From NCBI GenBank assembly GCA_036417435.1, contig CM070899.1, positions 1,059,001-1,123,000 on the forward strand: 64,000 nucleotides of DNA, given 5' to 3'. This DNA comes from Inia geoffrensis (Eukaryota > Chordata > Mammalia > Artiodactyla > Iniidae). The position numbers were made by a program, and so were the translations under genes. This document shows, piece by piece, positions 10,621 to 21,095 of this stretch (the first letter of the stretch is position 1; every line of letters starts with the position of its first letter). The notes under the pieces are model-generated. The model had not been told where the DNA came from. It did no database searches and saw nothing but the letters and a program-made list of their open reading frames with translations.

Positions 10621-12109
10621 TTTGGCTGTTCCGCACCATTTCAAGTAAAAAGTAATATGTAGCCTTGCGTTTAACCTAGTTGGGGGCTCTTAAGAGGAGA
10701 AACAGTTACGATAGGTCGGTTGGGCTCCTCCTCAGGGAAGTCCCTACATTGTCTTCTCACCTTTGACTTGGAAGGGGTCAGTGCAGGCCCTCCTCCTCCT
10801 GCTTCCCACGAAGACCCTCCTGGGAGACCTGTAGGGACCCTGGGGAGCCACTTGTCTGGCCTACTTGGATTTACAGCTCTGACCACAGTGACACCAAGCT
10901 GCCGCTCCTCTGTCACTCATCCATCCCTCATCCTATGCCTCCTTCCACCCACCGGTCGATCCTTCCATCCATCAATCCATCATCCATTCGTCCATCCATT
11001 TATCCACCCATCTGGACATGTTTCTAGGTTTTCTTCCTAATCTGCATTCCTTGTAGAGCGAGGAGTGGGTGGTGAGTGTTAGCGATGGAACACTTGAATT
11101 TCATGCTAGGTCCTTTTAGCAGAACTGGGATTTGCAGTACTATACTGCCTTCCAGAAATGGCCCGGCCAGGGGCACCTTTCTCTGGAACCCCCGAGGGCA
11201 GGGCTGCCTCCCTGTAGTAAGCTGCATGCCTGTGAGCGTTCAGTTTGGGTTCTTTTCCTTTGTGTCTCAGATTTAATTGCTTTGAAAAGGAATGTTAAGG
11301 ATATTTTGCAATAGCTTCCCTGCTCCCTACTGTAGGAGACGCAGCTTCTCTCTAAGCTGGTCAAGGGGGTATCAGGGAGCAAGGGATGCCAGCCTTGAGT
11401 GGTCTAAAGGTGGTGCTCTGTCTGCTTCCCCTGCAGGCTGGCCTAAGCTGCCGAGTCCAGTGGAGACAGACATCAGGGAGGGGAGCAGGATGTGGGGGGA
11501 GGAGGGCTCCCAGACCCTGGCTGCTAAGGGAGCTGTCTTCAGCTGGCTCCTTGTTCCACCCCATCCTGCTGCAGTCAGAGGACTAGGAAAAGTACCAGGC
11601 ACTCACTTCCACAAGTCAGAGGCAAGCTCCGCTCTACATTTTCAAAAGCTTATTGTCCCCAAAGCAGGATTACCAGGAAAAGCATCTACCAGGTAACTGT
11701 TTGCTGGGAGAAGCTGTGGTCCAAATAGAGGGTTTTCCTCTGCTGGAAATTGCCGTGTTTCCTCCTGTGGGGCCCTGTGTTGCTTACACAGAACAGCCAG
11801 ACTGAGTTTACTGTTCTGTTAAAATGAGGCAAAGAAGATCCTGTCTGCTTACAAAATTAAGTTAAATATTCTATGAACTTCCTACATACAAATTGCTCTT
11901 TATTTTCAAGTTTCACCATGTTTTGTAATTAAAGTTGAAATTCAGAATTAAAAAATCAGTTACGACCTTTTTTTTTTTTTCTTTTTTTTGGAGAGAGAGA
12001 ATGGCAGGTTTTATCTTGGAAGGAGGGCTGGAAGTTTCCCTCAACTTGCTAGTAGAACATAGGCAGAGAAGGTTTGTATATTTTATTCCAAGTAACAAAA
12101 GTACTTGAG

Positions 12110-12228
12110 GGAATTCCCTGGCAGTCCAGTGGTTAGGACTCTGCGCTTTCACTGCCGTGGACCCGGGTTCAGTCCCTAGTTGGGGAACTAAGATCCCATA
12201 AGCTGCACGGCACAGCCAAAAAAAAAAA
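12110..12228 (+). mobile_element. CHR-1-type SINE
   Basis: Sense copy: 'gggaattccctggcagtcca', 'ggactctgcgctttcactgc', ending 'gcacggcacagcc' plus an A tail. A short 'tacttga' repeat on both sides is a plausible target duplication. Confidence 0.85.
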
Positions 12229-13384
12229 ATACTTGAAACCAACTTTTTAGTGCTAGCTTTTGAAAGCTGCAGACAGGCAATAGTGGAGGGGTGACCGCCA
12301 CACAACTTAGAGGTAGCCTTCTCAAAATTCAGTTTTGCTTGCTCCATCTTCAGTTTTCTTTGATGAGTATTTCAAAGCCAAATAGTGAGACAGAAACTGA
12401 GAGTGTTCATGTTGATTTGCCTTAAAAACCTGAAACTCACGAGAGTGCTTGGCTGTGGCTGAAGGTCATGGTGACGAGTCTGTCCCCAGTGCCCCCACAG
12501 CCCTGCTGCTCTGGATCTGGGGATGGTGGCCACGTGGCGTGAGAGCTGCTCAGGAATGGGGACCTGGCTGTGACTGGGGTCTCTGCTGGGAGTGCTCGGG
12601 GTGGGCGGGCGCAGTTCCCCCCCGGCTCCCCCACCCCCACCCCGGCTTCACCGCCACGTGGAACTTGTGGCCTGTCTGTCCAGCCTGCGCCTGGTCTGGA
12701 GGAGGCCTGAGGGAGGTGCTGTGCGGCGACGGGGGTAACCCTGGCGGGCCGGCTGTCCAGGGATGTTGGAGGGTTTTGTGTGGAACATGCTAACTGAGGA
12801 CTCAGCGGGCCTGAGTGTTTAAGCAGCTACGTGGCGAGACCTTCCAGCCGACTGTGGAGGTGACGGAGGTGGGTAATGCCTAACATTTTTTTGTTCAGCA
12901 CTCAGCGGTGAGTCAGGCTGTGCGGTTAGGACAGCCTCAGAGGCGTAGGGCCTTGTGTCACCCCGTGTTAGAAGGGTTCAGTGCCCTCAGGCCACCGTCA
13001 CTGCTGGGCAGGGAGCTGTGCTTCACCAGGCCAGCCTAGGGGTTCTGGGTCCCCACCTCTGCCCTGAGCATCTCTCAGGGTCCCTTCCGAACCATGCTCT
13101 GTTCTGACTTTGTCCCAAACACAGTTGTCTGAGGAGAGGGGGAACCCTCGCAGGCCACCTTCTGAGATCATCGTGACCCCACCCACTCACCCAGCCTCTG
13201 GGCGATGGGGCACTGCCCATGGGCTGCTCCCTTCTGTAGATGTAAGTCGGCCAGCATCTTTTGTGGAGTGTGGCACAAATTAACAGTCGCTTAGGCTTTG
13301 GAACGTTTGCGGGGAATAATTTGGGCTGACTTTGAGCCTGTATATGTTCTGGCCTGCCTGTGGGGACGCGGCGGGGGGCAGTAT

Positions 13385-13860
13385 CTAAAGTGTTTTAGAT
13401 TTAATGTGGTAGCCACCCCCATCACATTGGTTATTGATGCATTTTTGTTTATTATGAAGGTATAATATGATGCAATGAAATGAACAGATGTTAGTTGTGC
13501 AGTTCAGTGAATTCTGACAAATGCATCCTCTCGTGTGACCCAGGCGCCCATCTGGAGGGGGCTGTATTCCCACCATCCCAGGGAGTTCCCGCCAGTCGTG
13601 ACTCGTCAGTGGCAACAACTTGGGTTAGCTTTGCCTGTTCAGTGAGTTCATGTACATAGCTGTACGGTCCCTGTGTTCCTGTTCTTGCTTTGTTACTCAT
13701 ATTCACGTGGTGTTTTGAGATCCATCGTAGTGTGTCCTTGTGTCTCATGGTGGGTTTTGTTTGCCAAGTGGTGTCCCGTTGTCAGATACACCACTCTTCA
13801 CCCATTCAACTAGCTGATTTTCAGTCTTAAGTAATGTTACGTCGGGTGGTGAAATCGGCT
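13385..13860 (-). mobile_element. Old LINE-1 fragment, antisense
   Basis: Diverged block with 'gttcagtgaattctgacaaa', a 'gttactcatattcacgtggt' stretch and 'cacccattcaactagctgat', which follow the order of a reverse-complemented mammalian L1 3' region. Boundaries are approximate. Confidence 0.5.
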
Positions 13861-15242
13861 GGTGGGGGGTGCCGAGCAGGCAGAAGTGCTGTGTGGGGTG
13901 GGAGGGTAGGGATGTGGTCAGGGAGGGCCTAGCTGGGGCTGGGACTGTTGGTGAAGCACAGTGGGAGCCCACCAGCAGCTGTGACAGATCAGTGCGGGAG
14001 AAACGGTGGAGGGGGAATTGGTCCCTTCCTTCCTGAAGGCAGCTTGGTAAAATCGCGCTGCCCCTCGCCCAGCAGACGCACTGAGGAGTCAGTGCTGGAG
14101 CTGAGAGGGTTGCCTCCACCGCCTGGAAGGCTGGGAGGGCAGAGCCCTGGATAAGCCGTCAGTATGATCAGGGCGCTGTATGTTGGGACAGACTCGCGGC
14201 TGTCAGAAGTGGTAGTAAAGTTCTGAGTAACATGGAAGGTGTGGTGAGCAAAGAAAGCAGGACTTGCCGAGACTCAAACACGCAGAGGAGAACGTGGTCG
14301 GGAAGCGCCGGGAGCCGGCGTGATGACTGGTTCCCGAGTGTGTCTCTTGTGCTTTCTGCTTCTTTCCCGATTATCTGCAGTGACTGTGGAGGTGAATGAA
14401 GGCTGCCTTGCGAGAAGAGCAGAGGGTGTTTATTCCAAGCTGCTGCGGCCAGGGAGCCGCCACCACCACTGCCACCACCGGGCTGAGCAGGGACTCGGGC
14501 AGCAGGGGAGTGGGAGCGCTTCCCAGTGGAGAGGGGGCTCGGGGTGCTGCTGGGGGCTGCGGGGCTGGGGAAGCCAGACGGCTGACGAGACCCGGGCGCC
14601 ACTGCGATGGCTGGGGCACGTCCGGTTTTCTCCGGTTGGTCCTCAGTCGGAAGCGAGAACAAAGACCATGGACGCCGTGGGTTATTGATCAAGCCAGGCC
14701 ACTGCGGGGGGATGTCACAGGGCGGTTGTAGGGCTTCCTGGGCTGTCGCTAGAGATGGAGTTCTGACTTCCTGCAGGTCTGGCGTGGAGGGAGCAGGCTG
14801 CTTCCTGGGCTGGTTCCTGTGATGGTGGCTGGGTGTCCCGGGCGGATCAGGTGTCATCGCTGTGTCTGTTCAGTCTCTCAGGGCAAATAGACGTAAGCGT
14901 GCCCTCTGCCCTTCTTTCCTGGCAGTGCTGCCCCAGGTGTTGACTACACCAAGCTGCAGCCGGCCCTGAACTCAGCCCCTGGGGCTCCCGCTGGGTTGAC
15001 CACTCGTGAATTCGTGGGCTGGGTGTTCTGAGGACCCCTCGAGGAAAGGGAGGTGAGGTCCCAGATTTCCCATGTAGCTTCCTGGCTGTGGGTCAGCCGT
15101 GGTCTCCAGCCCGACCCCACCAGCCTGAGTGGCCTCTGACCTGAGCTGCATGGGGCCCATGGAGGGTGGCTCGACTTCCTCTGTTGGTAAACTCAGGCTT
15201 AATTGTGTTATTGGAGGGAGTTTGGTTTGGGCCTTAAATAAT

Positions 15243-15371
15243 CTTTTTTTTTTTTTTTTTTGGCCACGCTGCAGGGCTTATGGGATCTTAGTTCCCTGAC
15301 CAGGGATGGAACCTGGGCCCTCGGCGGTGAAAGTGCGGAGTCTTATCCACTGGACCACCAGGGAAGTCCCT
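15243..15371 (-). mobile_element. CHR-1-type SINE, antisense
   Basis: T tract, 'ggccacgctgcagggcttat', 'gatcttagttccctgaccag', and a 'ggaccaccagggaagtccct' head. Truncated or short-form copy. Confidence 0.85.
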
Positions 15372-15770
15372 GGGCCCTAAATTAAATTGGTCGCTGTGCA
15401 GAGTCAGGATTTTAGGTTTGGTCGAAAAGATGCTAAAAGCCAGAGGTGATTAACTTGCCACAGAGGAACCCTTGAAACTTAATTTTTTCCCCCCAACACA
15501 GGGTGTCTCTTTATAGACATAATTCATATTAACTATAAATGAATGGTAGTTAATTATAAATTAATTTATATTATAAATTATGTCTTTACTGACATTATTT
15601 ATAGTAATTCTCAATATGCTTAGAAAATTTAAGCCAGTGACTTCTACACAAGTAACGGGGAAAAAAGACTGTAAAAGTTGAATTTGCAGCCAAGACAAAA
15701 AACTTGAATCCTTTATTACTAGAAGTCACTGAAATATTTTTCCTGTATTTTGGTGGTAAGCTGCTGCTTT

Positions 15771-16451
15771 TGTAAACGCAAGTTTGTGTGCCGGATGCAC
15801 AGTGAGGCCAAACAAACTGAAACACCAGAGTTTAGAGCAGAGAAAGGTTTATTGCAGGGCCATGCACGGAGACAAGGTGGAGACAAGGTGGAGACAAGGT
15901 GGCTCGTGCCCTAAAAAGCCTCGAGCTCCCTGAAGGCTTTCCCTGAAGGCTTTCGGCAAAGCATTTTTAAAGGTTGAGGGAGTGGGGGTCGTTGCAGGTC
16001 GTGCGCAATTTTCTGATTGGCTGATGCTGAGAGAACAGGGTGGTGTCACGGGTTCACATCATTTGTCCTTAGGCTCCAGGAGGCCTGGGGCTATGCGCCC
16101 ATGGTTATCAAGTAGTTAACATCTTCCATTTGGTGGGGGAGGTTTTCACATCTGCAAAACAACTTCAGGAAATGTGCATCAATTACTATCGTCTGGGTAC
16201 TTCTGAGAGGAGCTAAAGCAGAGGATATGGGGGAAGGCCTGTACCGGGAAGGCCCCCACGGTGTCCTGCCTGGTTACACTGTCATTCACTTAAAGACAGT
16301 TAATAAGTGGGTGTGTGCAAGGTGTTATGATTGGCTGTGGCCTGGGGGTTATGTTGATAAGTTAGACCTGTTTGTAGTTCTGGGGAAATTAGCCTTGAGG
16401 GGAATGAGCTATAGTCACTTAGTTTTTAAACTTTTTGTTTTGAAATATCAG
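15771..16451 (-). mobile_element. ERV LTR, antisense, probably solo
   Basis: Read on the minus strand, the left part has an AATAAA signal (plus-strand tttatt at 15848-15853) followed by an R/U5-like end with 'ctctggtgtttcagtttgtt' and 'ggcctcactgtgcatcc', and the plus-strand edge begins TG. No PBS or internal gene adjoins it. A three-copy 'gagacaaggtg' short tandem lies inside at about 15880-15903. Outer boundary approximate. Confidence 0.55.
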
Positions 16452-16597
16452 TAGTTATGGGTCCAGGGGCAGTTGTAAAGACGTGTCCTGGAGGTACATC
16501 CTTGCGCTGCCGCCCAGTGTGGGCTTCTGCGTGAGATGCACAGATACGTATCCCCACCAGGAAACTGGCTTCCGAGCAGCCACGGAGCTGATTCGGA

Positions 16598-16646
16598 CTG
16601 AGAGAGAGAGAGAGAGAGTGTGTGCGTGTGCGCGCGCGCTCGTGTG
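16598..16646. repeat. (GA)n / (TGCG)n alternating tract
   Basis: A GA run passes directly into 'tgtgtgcgtgtgcgcgcgcg', an alternating purine-pyrimidine block with Z-DNA potential. It lies in CDCA4 intron 1. Confidence 0.9.
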
Positions 16647-16779
16647 CGGTTCTGCGCAGTCAGAGCTCACGTGGCACTTCCTGGACCCCCCACCGTGGTC
16701 CCCACACGGAGCCACGTCCTCGCCCCAGAGAGCCCCTTGGGCTCACCCTTGGCCGCGCACCCATCTGTTGTGTTAGGGT

Positions 16780-17065
16780 CCTTACAGAGGTGGAGACTGC
16801 CCTGGGCAGCCTTCTGAGATTGGCTTTCTCACTCTGCATGACCCCCTTGAGACCCATCCGAGTACCCCAGCCACTGGTCACTCCTGCATGCTGTGTGCTG
16901 CACCTGAGTGGCAGCCTCTCCCCGTTTGAAGGGCTTGGTTTCCAGTATGGGGCTCTTACGAGTGGAGCTGCTGTGAACATTCTTGTACATATTTTTGTAT
17001 GAACATTGGTTTTCATTTCTCTGGGATAAATGCCCAAGAAGTCACTTTTTAAAAGTTTTTTAAAT
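16780..17065 (-). mobile_element. Old LINE-1 3' fragment, antisense
   Basis: Ends with 'gctgctgtgaacattcttgt', 'ttttcatttctctgggataa', 'atgcccaagaagtc', the usual reverse-complement L1 tail order. Strongly diverged. Confidence 0.6.
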
Positions 17066-17366
17066 GTTACGTACACAGGAGGTGAGAGCTACGACATTAA
17101 AAGGAGATTCAGAGGCCAGGGGACCTTTTTCTGTCTGTTTACGGCTGTGGCTGGTGGGGCCCCGGGGGCAGGTGGGGGCGGGGCTGCTTCGTCCTTCACA
17201 CAGCTTCCCATCAGCAGGTCAGCACAGGCACTGCCACCCGGCCCCAGAGCCCCTGGCCACACCACAGTCATAGGCCAGCAGCAGCCACAGGAAGCTACAG
17301 GATTGTTTTGTTTTTTGAAGAAGGAAATCCAAAAATTTGCATATTTAAAAGATTCTAACCCTCTTG

Positions 17367-17665
17367 GAACTTTCCTGGTGGCACAGTGGTTAGGAATCCG
17401 CCTGCCAATGCAGGGGACACGGAGTCGGGCCCTGGTCCGGGAAGATCCCACATGCCGCGGAGCAACTAAGCCCGTGCGCCACAACTACCGAGCCTGTGCT
17501 CTAGAGCCTACGTGCCACAACTACTGAGCCTGTGCTCTAGAGCCCGTGCTCTGCAACAAGAGAAGCCCCTGCGATGAGGAGCCCACGCACCGCAACGAAG
17601 AGTAGCCCCCGCTCGCCACCCAGCAACGAAGACCCAACGCAGCCGTAAATAATTTATTAAAAAAA
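17367..17665 (+). mobile_element. CHR-type SINE, long form, with TSD
   Basis: Sense copy flanked by a perfect 15-base duplication attctaaccctcttg at 17352-17366 and 17666-17680. The body contains the long-form module, partly duplicated ('gagcctgtgctctagagcc' twice). Confidence 0.95.
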
Positions 17666-18252
17666 ATTCTAACCCTCTTGATAACTCAAATGGATTATCT
17701 GAAATAAAAATGTTTATCTACTTTATGAACTTGAAGAGAGAGACAGTTCATGCGTTAGAGCTTAACTTTGTGCTTGGAAGGACAGACCTTGCCAGGGTGC
17801 TTGCCAGGGGAACGCTGCCCCTTCTTGCTCCGCTTTTTAATTCCCCAAAGGTCTCCCAACTTAGAGTCTGTTCAGAGGGACAGCTTCCTTGTATCTTTGC
17901 CTCTGGGAGCAGAGGTGCAGCGAGCTAGCTGCGTCCGGTCAGCATTGGTCCGGGTGAGGCCCAGGAACCAGCCAGCATCTTCACGTCGTGGCGCTGGTAC
18001 GGAGTCCACTCTGGGTGATGCCGCCTGGGTGGATGTAGGCTGACCCAAGCCCTGGTGAGGACCCTGCCCCTGGGCCTGGGCCTTCCGGTGGCCTAGCAGA
18101 GCAGGCAGAGCCCAGCCTGGCAGAGCCTGCCCTTGCAGGGAGAGCACTCGTCCCGGCTTGCTCCGCCAGTGCCCCGGGGGCCCCCTGCAGGTCCGGCATC
18201 TCCCCTGAAACTTCTGGGGCACAGCTTTTCAGAGGGGCTGTGCGGCATGCGT

Positions 18253-18271
18253 GGGGGCCCCCTGCTGGTGA
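18253..18271 (-). promoter_or_regulatory. CTCF-like binding motif, reverse
   Basis: The minus strand reads tcaccagcagggggcccc, matching the CTCF core with one or two deviations. Located in CDCA4 intron 1. Confidence 0.45.
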
Positions 18272-18510
18272 AAGCACTGAGGAGCCTGCGCCTGCTGTGC
18301 AGGAATGGCTGTTGGTGGCCGGGACCCCTCAGTCAGTAGGCTGCGCATCACTGAGCCCGCCAGCAACTGCGAGGCCCCTGACCTGCCCGCGGCCCCCGTG
18401 CTGTGCCCAGACTCCTCCCTCCCAGGGCGCCAGCACTCGGAAATTTGGTGTTCCCGTTCAGCTGAGTTCTTTAAAATGCATTTATCCTATTTTTGGTCCA
18501 TTTATCTTTT

Positions 18511-18831
18511 TTTTTTTTTTTAATTTACTTTTGGCTGCGTTGGGTCTTCGTTACTGTGCGGGGGCTTTCTCTAGTTGCGGTGAGTGGGGGCTACTCTTCG
18601 TTGCGGTGCGCGGGTTTCTCATTGCAGTGGCTTCTCTTGTTGCAGAGCACGGGCTCTAGGGCCCGGGGGCTTCAGTAGTTGTGGCTCGCGGGCTCTACAG
18701 CGCAGGCTCAGTAGTTGTGGTGCACGGGCTTAGCTGCTCCGCAACATGTGGGATCTTCCCGGACCAGGGATCAAACCCCTGTCTCCTGCACTGGCAGGCA
18801 GATTCTTAACCGCTTCGGTACCAGGGAAGAC
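18511..18831 (-). mobile_element. CHR-type SINE, long form, with TSD
   Basis: Antisense copy about 250 bases before the CDCA4 coding exon. Flanked by ccatttatctttt at 18498-18510 and 18832-18844. Confidence 0.93.
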
Positions 18832-19086
18832 CCATTTATCTTTTCTGATGGAGACGGTTGCGCTGTGGTTTAGAGGTGGCGTCTAGAACAACCTTCACAG
18901 GGTCTCTGTGGCTGGGCTTGAGCTAGAGGGGCGCAGGGGCTGCAGCCGCCTGGAGTTGCCCCTCTGCCCTGGCCCGCGCCCCTGTCTGCGTGGGTCACCC
19001 CTGACGTTGAGACTGAACCTGGGGCAGAGTCTGCAGGGACCCTGAAGTGGGCTCAACGGCATCTTTCTCGGTTTCCGCAGGGCACG

Positions 19087-19761
19087 ATGTTTGCGCGAGG
19101 GCTGAAGAGGAAGTGCGTGGAGGACGAGGAGGCCGCGCCCGCGTACAGTCTGCAGCGCCAGTCGCTCCTGGACATGTCGCTGGTCAAGCTCCAGCTGTGC
19201 CACATGCTGGTGGAGCCCAACCTGTGCCGTTCGGTCCTCATCGCCAACACGGTCCGGCAGATTCAAGAGGAGATGACCCAGGATGGGAGCTGGTGCGTGC
19301 CGGTGCCCCAGACCACGGGGCGGGTGTCGCGCGACCGCCTGGTGTCCACGGAGATCCTGTGCCGCTCAGCGTGCGAGGGGGCGCGCCCGGCACCTGACCC
19401 TGGAGACCCGGCCTCTGAGCTCCAAGTGGCCCCAGCAGCACAGGCTCCCGGGGTCCCTCCTGGTGGTGTTTGGGACGGGGACGGTCCTCGAGAAAACAGA
19501 GGAAGCTTTCACAAGTCGCTCGATCAGATATTTGAAACACTGGAGAGTCAAAGCCCCGGTGCAGTGGAGGAGCTGTTTTCCGACGTGGACGGCTCCTACT
19601 ACGACCTGGACGCTGTGCTGACCGGCATGGTGGGCGGTGCCAAGTCGGGCCAGGACGGGCTGGAGGCCTTCGCCTCCACGGCCGCCCCGCCCCCCAGCGC
19701 CGGCTGCAAGTCGGACCTGGGCGAGCTGGACCACGTGGTGGAGATCCTGGTGGAGACCTGA
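19087..19761 (+). CDS. CDCA4: Cell division cycle-associated protein 4 (SERTA domain)
   Basis: Complete 224-residue protein in one exon, ATG to TGA. CDCA4 (also called HEPP or TRIP-Br3) is a nuclear transcriptional co-regulator of the TRIP-Br/SERTAD family, tied to E2F-dependent control of the cell cycle. Visible features: a basic N-terminus (GLKRKC, residues 5-10), the SERTA helix-rich block at about 21-68 (LLDMSLVKLQLCHMLVEPN inside it), a conserved middle segment SFHKSLDQIFETLE, the acidic DVDGSYYDLDAVLTGM block, and the family-typical C-terminus GELDHVVEILVET. The start is chosen because the acceptor tttccgcag ends at 19080, six bases upstream, and position -3 is A. From memory the human protein is about 241 residues; this copy is shorter, chiefly between the N-terminus and the SERTA block. 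The sense gene converges on CLBA1. Confidence 0.97.
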   Translation: MFARGLKRKCVEDEEAAPAYSLQRQSLLDMSLVKLQLCHMLVEPNLCRSVLIANTVRQIQEEMTQDGSWCVPVPQTTGRVSRDRLVSTEILCRSACEGARPAPDPGDPASELQVAPAAQAPGVPPGGVWDGDGPRENRGSFHKSLDQIFETLESQSPGAVEELFSDVDGSYYDLDAVLTGMVGGAKSGQDGLEAFASTAAPPPSAGCKSDLGELDHVVEILVET

Positions 19762-21095
19762 GCCGCGGCCGCGGCACACAGCAGATGTGTTTGTGAGGCC
19801 CACGAAAACAGCCGGCGCGCTGGGGGTGTGGGTGCCCGCTGCCCTGCAGCCGGGGCTGGCCTCTGGTTTGTCTGCGATTAGGACACTGGCCCAGAAGAGC
19901 ATCCGGTCCGCCCGCCACCCCCCCCCCACCCCCCCACCCCCGCTCCCTCCCAGGGCTGGGCTGCTTTCCCGCAGGCCGGTCATCGCGGCCGCCCTGGGCC
20001 CTCGTCTGTGTCCTGCTACAGCCCCGCTGGAGGATGCCAGCCCCCTTCCGCATCCAGCCTCATTCTACTTTAGATAGGTGAATTTTCTAAAATTAAGTTT
20101 TATACGTTTTGGGCAATATTTTGTCTTAAGATATATTTTTGAACTTTTTATACTTTTATCACTTTAGATTTTTTTAGCTATTTTCTTAAAAATATATTTT
20201 TTCTATAAACATTCTCTGCTGCTACATTAGAAACTTTTATAACCTAAACAGTTGCAGTTGGTGTATTTCATTTTTTTTAAGGTTTAACACACACTGTTCT
20301 TTTTCTAACAAGCATCACTGCCCTGAGTCTGCAGTGTCCACACATTGTGATTTCCGCTTTCGACTCGGGTGTGAGCCTTGCCCGTATGCGCTGCTGCGGT
20401 CAGAGCGAGGTCAGAGTTGAAGGCCTTGCACAGTGGTGCCTTCACCAGATCTGCTGTGCGAGACACGTCTCTTTAGAGGGTTTTATTTATGCCTATTTAT
20501 GTATGTGTCTTCAGAGCCAACGGTCAAGTACGGTCTACGTGGGGATCATGTGTGCCCTGAGGTGTCTTGGGCGGTGCCTCCAGAGGGTCTGAGACTCAGG
20601 ACCCCTCCTGTGTGGGTTCCCAGCACAGCTGACCTTCCTCCCAAAGCTGCTGCCCTCCACGTGCCCCTGCCTGGCCGGGCTGCCGGGCCCGTGTCAGCCG
20701 GGCCCGTGTGCCAGCGTGTTTGGGGAAGGCGCGTGTCCGCGCACCACTGGATTGGAGAATGGTGGCATAAATTTAAGTCTAGGGTTGAAGTCTGTACACA
20801 TGTCATCTGTGGGCCCTCGATATTGAGGGTCGTTGACAGCGGGGTTGGCTGGGTGGTGTGTGTGCCCTGTGACCCTGCCACAGGCACCAAGACTGCCCGC
20901 GACTCTTAGACCTTTCTCACTTGTTTACAAGTGAGGCTCTGCGCTCTCCCCGCACGCCCACCCCGCGTTTCCTGTTTCTCGTGCATTCTCTTCCTTCTCC
21001 AGCCCTTAGCCAAAAAGGGTTGTTTTCGTTTGCGCGTGTGCCATTCTTAGTGGTGTGCACCTCATTTTATTAAAAAATTATCCAGCGAAGTGGAA
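19762..21095 (+). other. CDCA4: CDCA4 3' UTR (probable)
   Basis: After the stop there is a C-run (19917-19953), then a strikingly AT-rich block at 20060-20290 with ATTTTT/TATTTT words, as in unstable cell-cycle mRNAs. A polyadenylation signal ATTAAA at 21069-21074 followed by a GT-rich stretch is the best nearby end. An AATAAA near 22484 is a possible alternative distal site. Confidence 0.5.

Larger units (their letters stand above)
10321..19080 (+). other. CDCA4: CDCA4 intron 1 (8.76 kb)
   Basis: Donor gtgagc at 10321 and acceptor tttccgcag ending at 19080. Contents: a (ccat)n-like simple repeat at about 10917-11012, CHR-type SINEs at 12.1, 15.2, 17.4 and 18.5 kb, antisense L1 remnants near 13.4-13.85 and 16.8-17.06 kb, an antisense LTR at 15.77-16.45 kb, and a GA/TGCG tract at 16.6 kb. 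I see no other coding exon in it. Confidence 0.7.
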
